From JBBSEZ01 sp038239195 (lineage in GTDB: Bacteria; Planctomycetota; Planctomycetia; Gemmatales; Gemmataceae): 21,001 nt of DNA. Each line of letters begins with the position of its first letter. Within the stretch, counting starts at the first letter, position 1. The notes below the pieces were generated by a model. That model searched no databases. It was given only the letters and a program-made list of their open reading frames with translations, and had not been told where the DNA came from. Positions 7,767 through 13,450 of the stretch are shown here, one piece after another. The stretch covers positions 1 to 21,001 of the forward strand of contig JBBSEZ010000143.1 in assembly GCA_038239195.1 (NCBI GenBank). Reading direction: 5' to 3'. The translations under genes and the position numbers were made by a program.

Positions 7767-8510
7767 TCAAACGCCGGCCGGGATGGGGGCCTCGCTGGCC
7801 GCTGTCGATGCGAGCGCCTCGGCGGGTTGCGGGGCGAACTGGTGCAAGCGGACAACGCCGTCGGCGACGGTGAGGTAGGTGCAGGGCAGTTCGGTCCAGC
7901 AACCGCTGTTGTAGTAGGGGATCGGCTGCTCGACGTTCGCACAGGGCGAGTGCGTATGCCCGCAGATGGCGGCGCTACAGCCGCGCTTGCGGGCCATCTC
8001 GACGGCGCCTTCCTCGATCTTGCGGGCACAGCGGAGAAAGGCCTTGCTGCCGTGCTTGGCGCGCTTGGCGAAGGAATGGCTGCGGTCGATGCGCTGGAGG
8101 AAGTTGTAGATGCGATCGGCGAGCCAGGTGAGGAGGGGGTGCTTGTCGATGAACGCATCGAAGCGATGGCCGTGGAGCACGAGGAAGCGCTGGTCCCCGC
8201 TTTCGAGGACGAGGTCGTCCTGAACGGTGACGCCGAGGAGGTGGGAGACGATCTCGGCGGAGCCGTCGTGGTTGCCGGCGAGCCAGGCGACGTCCACGTG
8301 GTCGGAGAGCTTGCGGAGGAGGGAGAGGACCTTCCAGTGGCTCTTGTTGAGGCGGCGGAAGTCGATGGAGTCGAAGACGTCGCCGTTGAGGATGAGCCGG
8401 GCGGTGCGGAGGTCGCCGTCGTGGATGCGATCGAGCAACTCGCAGACGTGCTTCGCCTGGCAGTTGTCGCAGCCGAGGTGGAGGTCGGAAAGGATGACGG
8501 CATCGAGCAT
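7767..8510 (-). CDS. metallophosphoesterase, UDP-2,3-diacylglucosamine diphosphatase-like (LpxH type)
   Basis: 247 residues with the full binuclear-metal calcineurin-like set: SDLHLG (D9, H11), NGDVFD (D44), GNHD (N80, H81), HGH (H113, H115) and GHTH (H185, H187). Spacing and the HGHRFD motif fit the LpxH family, which removes UMP from UDP-2,3-diacylglucosamine in lipid A synthesis at the inner membrane; assignment to that exact reaction is inference. The ATG at 8510 has GGAGG eight bases upstream; the longer frame upstream is antisense to cysC. It is divergent from cysC across 228 bases in which I see no convincing promoter. Confidence 0.85.
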   Translation of the reverse strand: MLDAVILSDLHLGCDNCQAKHVCELLDRIHDGDLRTARLILNGDVFDSIDFRRLNKSHWKVLSLLRKLSDHVDVAWLAGNHDGSAEIVSHLLGVTVQDDLVLESGDQRFLVLHGHRFDAFIDKHPLLTWLADRIYNFLQRIDRSHSFAKRAKHGSKAFLRCARKIEEGAVEMARKRGCSAAICGHTHSPCANVEQPIPYYNSGCWTELPCTYLTVADGVVRLHQFAPQPAEALASTAASEAPIPAGV

Positions 8511-8738
8511 GCTGGGGGCCTCCGGGGTTGGCGACGCCCGCCTTGACGCACTTGGGCTCGTAAGCATACGTAGCCGATTTCCGAGTGGTTGTGATGAGGG
8601 CGGCGTGAAAAGGGGCCGAGAAGGTGGGAAAAGGGCGCGGCTGTGCGGGCCCTGGAAGGGGTGGGGAGCGCGAAATAGAAAGAACCTGTCGCTCGACGCG
8701 CTGCGCACCAAGGGCCCGATTCGGAAAGGTAGAACGAG

Positions 8739-9377
8739 ATGCCGCAAGGCGAGGAACCCAAGACGGTCAAGGCAACGAACATCACCTGGCACGAGGGCCA
8801 CGTGGGCCGGGAGGAGCGCGCGGCGCTGCTGAAGCAGAAGGGCGCGACGCTGTGGTTCACGGGGCTGAGCGGGTCGGGCAAGAGCACGATCGCCTTCACG
8901 CTGGAGCACGCCCTGGTGCAGCGCGGTCGGCTGGCCTACGTGCTGGACGGCGACAACATCCGGCACGGGCTGAACAAGAACCTGGGGTTCTCGGCGGCCG
9001 ACCGCGAGGAGAACATTCGCCGAATCGGGGAGGTGGCCAAGCTGTTCGCCGACTGCGGGGCGCTGACGATGACGAGCTTCATCAGCCCGTATCGCAAGGA
9101 CCGCGACGTGGTGCGCGACCTGCACGCGAAGGGGAAACTGCCGTTCATCGAGGTCCACGTGAACACGCCGATCGAGACGTGCGAACAGCGGGACCCGAAG
9201 GGGCTGTACAAGAAGGCCCGGGCCGGCGAGCTGAAGGGCTTCACGGGCATCGACGACCCGTACGAGGCGCCGACGGCGGCGGAACTGACCCTCGACGCCA
9301 CCGCGACGAGCCCGCAGGAAGCGGTGGCGATCATTCTCGAGTATCTGGAGAAGCAGGGGCTGCTGGTGACAGGGTGA
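8739..9377 (+). CDS. cysC: adenylylsulfate (APS) kinase
   Basis: 212 residues. It phosphorylates APS to PAPS in sulfate activation. The P-loop GLSGSGKST is at 42-50, DGDNIRHGL at 70-78, and NLGFSAADREENIRRIGEVA plus SFISPYRKDRD are typical of the family. GLYKKARAGE and GFTGIDDPYEAP complete the C-terminal half. It is slightly longer than usual at the N-terminus. The ATG is preceded by GGAAAGG. No sulfate adenylyltransferase gene is next to it, so it stands alone here. The TGA lies inside an 8-bp tandem repeat. Confidence 0.96.
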   Translation: MPQGEEPKTVKATNITWHEGHVGREERAALLKQKGATLWFTGLSGSGKSTIAFTLEHALVQRGRLAYVLDGDNIRHGLNKNLGFSAADREENIRRIGEVAKLFADCGALTMTSFISPYRKDRDVVRDLHAKGKLPFIEVHVNTPIETCEQRDPKGLYKKARAGELKGFTGIDDPYEAPTAAELTLDATATSPQEAVAIILEYLEKQGLLVTG

Positions 9378-9404
9378 CAGGGTGATAAGGTGACAAGGTG
9401 AAAG
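9365..9404 (+). repeat. 8-bp tandem repeat at the cysC stop, with inverted copies at 9459-9476
   Basis: Five consecutive 8-base units read ggtgacag, ggtgacag, ggtgataa, ggtgacaa, ggtgaaag. Two units occur inverted at 9461-9476 (ttgtcacc, ctgtcacc). Bases 9373-9390 can pair with 9459-9476 with one G-T pair, giving an 18-bp stem with a 68-base loop. The stop codon of cysC is within unit two. Confidence 0.8.
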
Positions 9405-9476
9405 AGGGCGTTCGCACACCGGGCTGAAGCTTGGGACCGCCGCCGAGGACACTTCTCGCCTTGTCACCCTGTCACC

Positions 9477-9651
9477 CGTCGTCACCGCAGCGGCCCTAAA
9501 CCGTGTGGGCGCCCCACTTTTCCGCTGCGACCGGGCGGGCGGACGCAGTTGCTGTAGCTTTCGCCTTCCCACCTACCTCCCCCAACCGTTGCAGTCCGAA
9601 GCCCGGCGAAGAAAAAGGCTGAGTTTTCGTGAAGCGGCCTTCATGGAAGCG
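9477..9651. other. non-coding stretch of the cysC-hydrolase gap
   Basis: Apart from the repeats at its left end and the promoter at its right end, this part of the 400-base gap between cysC and the hydrolase gene holds no gene, RNA or motif that I can support. The short open frames here have no ribosome site or family features. Confidence 0.6.
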
Positions 9652-9680
9652 TTGACACCCCCGAGCGCCAGACGTATGCT
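9652..9680 (+). promoter_or_regulatory. strong sigma70-type promoter for the hydrolase gene
   Basis: A perfect -35 TTGACA (9652-9657), a 17-base spacer and a -10 TATGCT (9675-9680). Start would be near 9687, giving a leader of about 90 bases before the ATG at 9778. Confidence 0.6.
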
Positions 9681-9777
9681 TGGCCCGAGACTTGAGTGGA
9701 TTAAGTTGTTTCAGGCCAACAGGTTCGCGATTCGCCCCTACCATCCGTAGAATCGTTAATTCTGGACCAGGGCTCTC

Positions 9778-10512
9778 ATGGCGCACCCCAACCTCTTCTC
9801 TCGTTCGTCTCGCCCCGCGGAGGGGTTTTACGTGTCGGAAGTGGCGGCACCGCAGGCCTGGCCACTGCGGACGTTCCTGCCGACGGGCTACGAGCCCAAC
9901 TACCCCTATCCGCTGCTGGTGTTTCTGCACGGCCGCGGCGGCAGCGAGGAGCAAGTGTTGCGCCTCGCGCCGCGCCTGAGCCGGCGCAACTACGTTTGCA
10001 TCGCCCTGCGCGGACCGCACGTTCTGGGCCAGCACTCCGACGGCCGGCCTTCGTGTAGCTGGGGCCCCGAAGACCAGGACGACCCGCTCGTCGAGGAATA
10101 CGTCTTCCGGGCCATCGAGCAAACCCGCCGTCACTATCACGTCCACTCCGAGCGCATCTACCTCGCCGGCTTCCACGAAGGCGCTGCCCTGGCCTATCGT
10201 CTCGGCCTGCTGTTCCCCGAGAAGTTTGCCGGGGTCGTGTCGCTGAACGGCACGCTGCCGCGCCGGGGCGGGCCGCTGCTGCGGTTGCCGGAGGTGCGAG
10301 GGCTGCGGGTGATGATCGGCCACGGCATCGCCAACTCGATCGTGCCGCTGTCGATGGCGCGGCAGGATTATCGGGTGTTCTATGCGGCGGGGATGCCGGT
10401 CGCGATGAAGACGTACCCGACGACGCACCGAATCCACCCGACGATGCTGCGGGACATCGATCGGTGGGTGATGGAGCACATCGCGGAAGAGAACGAGATG
10501 CTAAGCGAGTGA
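9778..10512 (+). CDS. alpha/beta-hydrolase of the carboxylesterase/phospholipase type, probably catalytically dead
   Basis: 244 residues with the alpha/beta-hydrolase fold: LLVFLHGRGGS (oxyanion loop, 47-56), an elbow strand ERIYLAGFHEGAALAYRLG (125-143), and AGVVSLNG after it. The nucleophile elbow that should read G-x-S-x-G reads GFHEG (131-135), so the catalytic Ser is His133. The acid position, normally HG-x-x-D-x-x-VP, reads HGIANSIVP (182-190), so Asp is Asn186. A His remains (H217 or H220 in YPTTHRIHP). It is thus likely a binding or regulatory pseudoenzyme, or uses another mechanism. The start ATG follows a weak GGG site; a TTGACA promoter lies upstream and a GC-rich terminator downstream. 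Confidence 0.85.
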   Translation: MAHPNLFSRSSRPAEGFYVSEVAAPQAWPLRTFLPTGYEPNYPYPLLVFLHGRGGSEEQVLRLAPRLSRRNYVCIALRGPHVLGQHSDGRPSCSWGPEDQDDPLVEEYVFRAIEQTRRHYHVHSERIYLAGFHEGAALAYRLGLLFPEKFAGVVSLNGTLPRRGGPLLRLPEVRGLRVMIGHGIANSIVPLSMARQDYRVFYAAGMPVAMKTYPTTHRIHPTMLRDIDRWVMEHIAEENEMLSE

Positions 10513-10542
10513 GGGGGAAGAGACCATGGCAGGGGCGAGCGA

Positions 10543-10580
10543 GGGCCCGGCGCCGGGAGAGGCGCCGGGCCTTTCTGTTT
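10543..10580 (+). terminator. intrinsic terminator of the hydrolase gene
   Basis: An 11-bp perfect GC stem (10544-10554 with 10561-10571) with loop gggaga is followed by TTTCTGTTT. It lies 31 bases after the stop. Confidence 0.85.
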
Positions 10581-10816
10581 GTCCGCGGTGACGTGGCAGC
10601 GGGCGCGGTGTCGGGGCTTGTCGTCGCGGGCCCTTGCGATAAACGCGCGCCCATCCCGGCCGAGGCCCCTCGGGAAGTTGCCGATCCTCACGTCAGGGGG
10701 CCGAGTGGCTCACCACGCGGACTTCCCAACCGGGGGAAGCCAGTTGCTGGGCGGCAATTTCGGCATCGCGGTGGGAGTCGGACCGGCGGTTGGCGGGGCA
10801 AAAGGTGTCGAGTGGA

Positions 10817-11257
10817 TCACGCCGGCTCCACGATGACGACTTTCCTCCGCTTGCGCAGGCGCCCCACCGCTTCCCCGAAAGAGAACGGCAGCGTACCGAC
10901 GGGCCGAACGCGCACCTCGAAGACGACGATCTCCACGTCGGCCCAGGGCGTGTTATGGCCGTAGAGCTTGTTGTGCGACCCGGCGGCGAGGTGCGCCCGC
11001 ACGCTGGAGAGCCGTTCCCATTCCACCCCCCGGGCCGACCATTGCACGTGGCGCTCGCCGCCCTCGGAGAACAGGCCGTCCGACGCCCGGCGCACCTTGA
11101 AGCGCGCCTCGGAAACGCCCGCCTGAACGCGCTGTACCATCGCCCGATACGGACGGTCGTGTTCCTCCAGCCAGTCGGCGTACGCCAGGCGGGTCGTCGG
11201 GTCGGCCGCATTGTTCTCGAGGGGCTGGAGAAAGCCCCATTCTTCCTCGTTCGCCAC
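10817..11257 (-). CDS. TIGR02996-domain protein
   Basis: 146 residues. The N-terminal part, WGFLQPLENNAADPTTRLAY then ADWLEEHDRPYRAMV (residues 7-42), is the short TIGR02996 domain, which I know as frequent in planctomycetes, often with leucine-rich or other repeats. The rest (EIVVFEVRVRPVGTLPFSFG, then RLRKRRKVVIVEPA) is not recognised. The function is unknown. The start is GTG with AGGAGG seven bases upstream. It is convergent with the hydrolase gene and divergent from the zinc-ribbon membrane protein; the 251-base gap between them shows no further gene. Confidence 0.8.
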   Translation of the reverse strand: MANEEEWGFLQPLENNAADPTTRLAYADWLEEHDRPYRAMVQRVQAGVSEARFKVRRASDGLFSEGGERHVQWSARGVEWERLSSVRAHLAAGSHNKLYGHNTPWADVEIVVFEVRVRPVGTLPFSFGEAVGRLRKRRKVVIVEPA

Positions 11258-11508
11258 GTAGCCTCCTTTCGCGCACTCTCAGAGGCGCGATCTCGCTCGG
11301 CGGGCGCCCTCGGACGTAGTATGCGCGAACGAGGAACGCGGCGAGGGCGTTTCCTCGTTGACGGCCCGGTCCCTCCGGTGGCGCGAGAAGGGGCTGGTGC
11401 GCATTGCCCGATGGGTGAAGGGGGCTGCTCTTTTCCGCTTGCCGTTGCCGCGGGCGCTTCGTTCATTGTCGAAGGTGAGGTTGGCCATTGTTTCTCGAGG
11501 AGGGGCCC

Positions 11509-12423
11509 ATGAACGAGCGCACCTGTCCGGCATGTGGAGAGACGGTGTCGGCGGACCGTGGCGCGGCCACGTGTCCGAGGTGTGGGGAGCGCCTGGCGCG
11601 GGCGGCCCCCTCCCTGGCGCTGCCCACGTTCGAGGCAGTCCCTTACCACGCGGCCCCAGGGGCGAGCGTGGTGGGCGTCGTGCTGATGCTCGCGGCCGGC
11701 CTGGCCGCCGCCCTGGTGATGGGGGCCCTCGCCAGCACGATTGGCCAGTTCGTTTACTTCATCTTCGTGTTTCCTCTGGCAATCGGGCTGGGGGTCGGGC
11801 TGCCGATGATGGGGGCGGGCAAGGTGGCCAAGATGCACAGCCCCATCGCGGCCGGGCTGCTCGGGCTCTGGTGTGGGGTGGTGGCGATGGTCACCATGCA
11901 CGTCGTGGACTACCTGTGGTTGAGGACCAAGTTGCCCGCGGGGGTGGACCTGTCGTTCGTCGAGTTCCTGCACCTGCGCGCGGAGGCGGGGGTCGTTTTG
12001 GCGGGCAACCTCAACCTCGGCTACTACGGGTCGATCCTCTACTGGTTGATCGAGGTGGCCGTGGTCGCCGGCATCGTGTTCGCGTGCTGCCTCGGGCAGG
12101 CCTGTCAGCCGTTCTGCCCGAGGTGTGAGCTGTGGAAGAAGGAGACGACCTACGGCCCGTATCGCGGCAGCCCCCAGGCGGCGAAGGAACTGGTGGAGGC
12201 CGGCCGCGTGGCCCGGCTGGCGCTGGGGCAGGAGGACGAAGGGCCCATGCTCGAACTGGTGGTCGCCGTCTGCCCCGGGTGTCGGGAGGAGGGGACCATC
12301 GACGTGAAGTTGCAGAAGGTGGCCGTCACCAAGGAGGGGAGGACGGCGACGGAGCTGTGCCACGTGACGTATCCGGGGGAGGCGCTGGGGGTGTTGCGGT
12401 CGGGCAACGCGGTGGAGGAGTGA
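11509..12423 (+). CDS. zinc-ribbon membrane protein of unknown function
   Basis: 304 residues. The N-terminal zinc ribbon CPACGE...CPRCGE uses C6, C9, C22 and C25. Four hydrophobic helices follow at about 53-77, 82-103, 112-135 and 165-192. The C-terminal cytoplasmic part has two more Cys pairs, CPRCELW (C203, C206) and CPGCREEG, which could form a second zinc site. No family with a known function is recognised. GAGGAGG lies before the ATG. It is the last ordinary gene before the CRISPR locus. Confidence 0.85.
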   Translation: MNERTCPACGETVSADRGAATCPRCGERLARAAPSLALPTFEAVPYHAAPGASVVGVVLMLAAGLAAALVMGALASTIGQFVYFIFVFPLAIGLGVGLPMMGAGKVAKMHSPIAAGLLGLWCGVVAMVTMHVVDYLWLRTKLPAGVDLSFVEFLHLRAEAGVVLAGNLNLGYYGSILYWLIEVAVVAGIVFACCLGQACQPFCPRCELWKKETTYGPYRGSPQAAKELVEAGRVARLALGQEDEGPMLELVVAVCPGCREEGTIDVKLQKVAVTKEGRTATELCHVTYPGEALGVLRSGNAVEE

Positions 12424-12432
12424 GTGAGGGAG

Positions 12433-12465
12433 GAGGACGCGCCGGGGCTCGCCTCGTCCTCTTTG
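12433..12465 (+). terminator. weak intrinsic terminator of the zinc-ribbon gene
   Basis: GAGGACG (12433-12439) pairs with CGTCCTC (12455-12461) around a GC-rich interior and is followed by TTTGTGTGTCT, about ten bases after the stop. Confidence 0.5.
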
Positions 12466-12511
12466 TGTGTCTCTGTCGCCCCGGTCTTGCACTCCTTGGG
12501 CGCCTTCAGGT

Positions 12512-12546
12512 GAAAAGCAGACAGGCCTCGCAGGAGCGAGGCCTGT
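12512..12546 (-). terminator. intrinsic terminator of the crRNA-like RNA
   Basis: A 10-bp perfect stem (12521-12530 with 12537-12546) with a 6-base loop is followed on the minus strand by CTGCTTTTC. The plus-strand side has no T tract, so it works for minus-strand transcription. The hairpin may also take the place of the 3' repeat stem. Confidence 0.7.
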
Positions 12547-12570
12547 GGCCCGTTGCACCACGAAGAACAA

Positions 12571-12600
12571 GTTTCAATCCGCACGGGACGAACCCGCGGT
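12571..12600 (-). repeat. diverged solitary CRISPR repeat
   Basis: The last 12 bases (GCGGATTGAAAC on the minus strand) equal those of the array repeat. Upstream of them, CGCGGG and CCCGTG form a 6-bp stem (one G-T pair) around TTCGT, replacing the different 8-bp stem of the array repeat. Handle and fold are kept while the stem sequence has changed, as expected of a selected crRNA-like unit rather than a decaying repeat. There is no second full copy nearby. Confidence 0.85.
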
Positions 12601-12607
12601 TGCTGGG

Positions 12608-12616
12608 ATCTTAGCA
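12608..12616 (-). promoter_or_regulatory. extended -10 promoter of the crRNA-like RNA
   Basis: The minus strand reads TGCTAAGAT, an extended -10 (TGnTAAGAT). A start seven or eight bases on, at 12601-12600, would begin the RNA exactly at the repeat stem. No good -35 is seen, which fits an extended -10 promoter. The box lies inside a 6-bp dyad (GTTGCT...AGCAAC, 12599-12618) that might also be an operator. Confidence 0.45.
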
Positions 12617-12643
12617 ACGGGAGGAAAAAGGGCGACATTTTCC

Positions 12644-12673
12644 TTGACGAGTCATCACAACCGGGCGTATTCT
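12644..12673 (+). promoter_or_regulatory. candidate cas operon promoter 1
   Basis: TTGACG (12644-12649), an 18-base spacer and TATTCT (12668-12673). Start would be near 12680, so the guide-matched site would lie at about +13 to +30, where bound Cascade would act as a roadblock. Confidence 0.45.
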
Positions 12674-12684
12674 ACGCGAAGGAG

Positions 12685-12713
12685 TTGTCGCCTTGTTATT
12701 CGTAGTGCATAAA
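12685..12713 (+). promoter_or_regulatory. candidate cas operon promoter 2, spanned by the guide-matched site
   Basis: TTGTCG (12685-12690), a 17-base spacer and CATAAA (12708-12713). The guide-matched bases 12693-12709 fill the spacer between the two boxes, so Cascade binding would exclude RNA polymerase. Each box matches four of six consensus bases. Confidence 0.35.
12693..12709 (+). promoter_or_regulatory. protospacer-like target of the solitary crRNA-like RNA
   Basis: The plus strand reads TTGTTATTCGTAGTGCA against the guide TTGTTCTTCGTGGTGCA: 15 of 17 identical, the two differences at positions 6 and 12, and pairing stops at 18. The three bases on the PAM side (12690-12692) are GCC; the common I-C PAM is TTC, so only the last base agrees. 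Confidence 0.78.
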
Positions 12714-12802
12714 TACCTGATTGTTAGTACATTTGTGAATACTTGTTCCCTGCCACTCCAAGGCCTACGGAGGCAAGCCCGCGCTGGAAGGAAGGTGAGA
12801 TA

Positions 12803-13450
12803 TTGAAGACATACGAAGTCTGCCTTGAGCTCTCGGGCCCGACGGCGATGTGGGCGCGTCCGGACACGGGGGACGCGCCGACAAGCTATCCTGCGCCGAC
12901 CTTCTCGGCTGCAAAGGGGATTTTCGAGTCCATCGTGTGGCTGAAGTCGGCGGAAGTTGTTCCCTTGCGAGTGGAGGTCTGCTCGCCGCTGCTCTATCAC
13001 GGGTACACGACGAACTATGGCGGGCCTCTCCGGAGCAGCGAGCAGGTTCGCTCCGGGAACAATTATCAGTTGATTGCAACAGTCCTCGTCAACGTATGCT
13101 ACCGCCTCTACGCCGAGGTCAAGCGCGATCATCCGCCCGCGAATCGGCTCACGGAGGCAGGACGAGCGCGGGTGGCAGCGATGAGTAATGGCGCCCACGC
13201 CTACCAAGAGATGTTCGAGCGTCGGTTGAACCGAGGTCAATTCGCGCGGGTTCCTTGCCTCGGCTGGCAAGAGTTCGTTCCGGACTACGTGGGCCCCTTC
13301 CGGTCACAAACCCGAGTGCAGGAGGACATTCACTTCGTGTTGCCGAGCATGTTGCACGCGGTGTTCCCGTCGGGGAAGTACAGTCTGCGAGCGCCGCAGT
13401 TCCGACAGAACGTCCGCATCGAACGGGGGGTGTTGCGCTATGCTCCTTGA
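12803..13450 (+). CDS. cas5: type I-C Cascade subunit and crRNA-processing nuclease Cas5c (Cas5d)
   Basis: 215 residues. In type I-C, Cas5c replaces Cas6: it cuts pre-crRNA below the repeat stem and stays on the 5' handle in Cascade. Family signs are YEVCLELSGPTAMWARP at the N-terminus, SYPAPTFSAAKGIFESI at 28-44, and GQFARVPCLGWQEF at 145-158 (the usual form is close to GQ...PYLGCREF). The catalytic residues cannot be fixed with certainty. The start is TTG at 12803, chosen because AAGGTGA lies upstream and the sequence begins where the ferredoxin-like strand should; the frame upstream has no ATG. It overlaps cas8c by 11 bases. Confidence 0.93.
   Translation: MKTYEVCLELSGPTAMWARPDTGDAPTSYPAPTFSAAKGIFESIVWLKSAEVVPLRVEVCSPLLYHGYTTNYGGPLRSSEQVRSGNNYQLIATVLVNVCYRLYAEVKRDHPPANRLTEAGRARVAAMSNGAHAYQEMFERRLNRGQFARVPCLGWQEFVPDYVGPFRSQTRVQEDIHFVLPSMLHAVFPSGKYSLRAPQFRQNVRIERGVLRYAP

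Larger units (their letters stand above)
12512..12601 (-). ncRNA. solitary crRNA-like RNA, CreR/CreA-type regulator of the cas operon
   Basis: On the minus strand, a diverged CRISPR repeat ends in GCGGATTGAAAC (12582-12571), the same final 12 bases as the array repeats. A guide starting TTGTTCTTCGTGGTGCA follows at 12570, then a terminator hairpin, so a discrete RNA of about 90 nt is predicted. After Cas5c-type cleavage below the repeat stem the product would carry the usual 11-nt handle CGGATTGAAAC. Guide bases 1-5, 7-11 and 13-17 match 12693-12709 in front of cas5; bases 6, 12 and 18 do not. Type I Cascade leaves every sixth guide base unpaired, so this is effectively a full seed match. CreA and CreR RNAs are known to guide Cascade to promoters by such partial matches without cleavage. 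No other minus-strand gene explains the terminator. Expression and binding are predicted, not shown. Confidence 0.82.

Noticed and set aside
11279..11533. Minus-strand 84-codon frame in the gap before the zinc-ribbon gene
   Set aside because: No ribosome site, low-complexity Arg/Ser-rich product and overlap with the start of a well-supported gene.
12521..12546. Hairpin as terminator of the zinc-ribbon gene on the plus strand
   Set aside because: No T tract follows on the plus strand, and a nearer plus-strand hairpin with T-rich tail exists at 12433-12465; the minus strand side has CTGCTTTTC.
10693..12570. Minus-strand open frame of 625 codons across the TIGR02996 and zinc-ribbon genes
   Set aside because: It is antisense to the clear zinc-ribbon membrane gene and in another frame of the TIGR02996 gene; composition is Arg/Pro/His-rich and shows no family motif, as is usual for shadows in GC-rich DNA.
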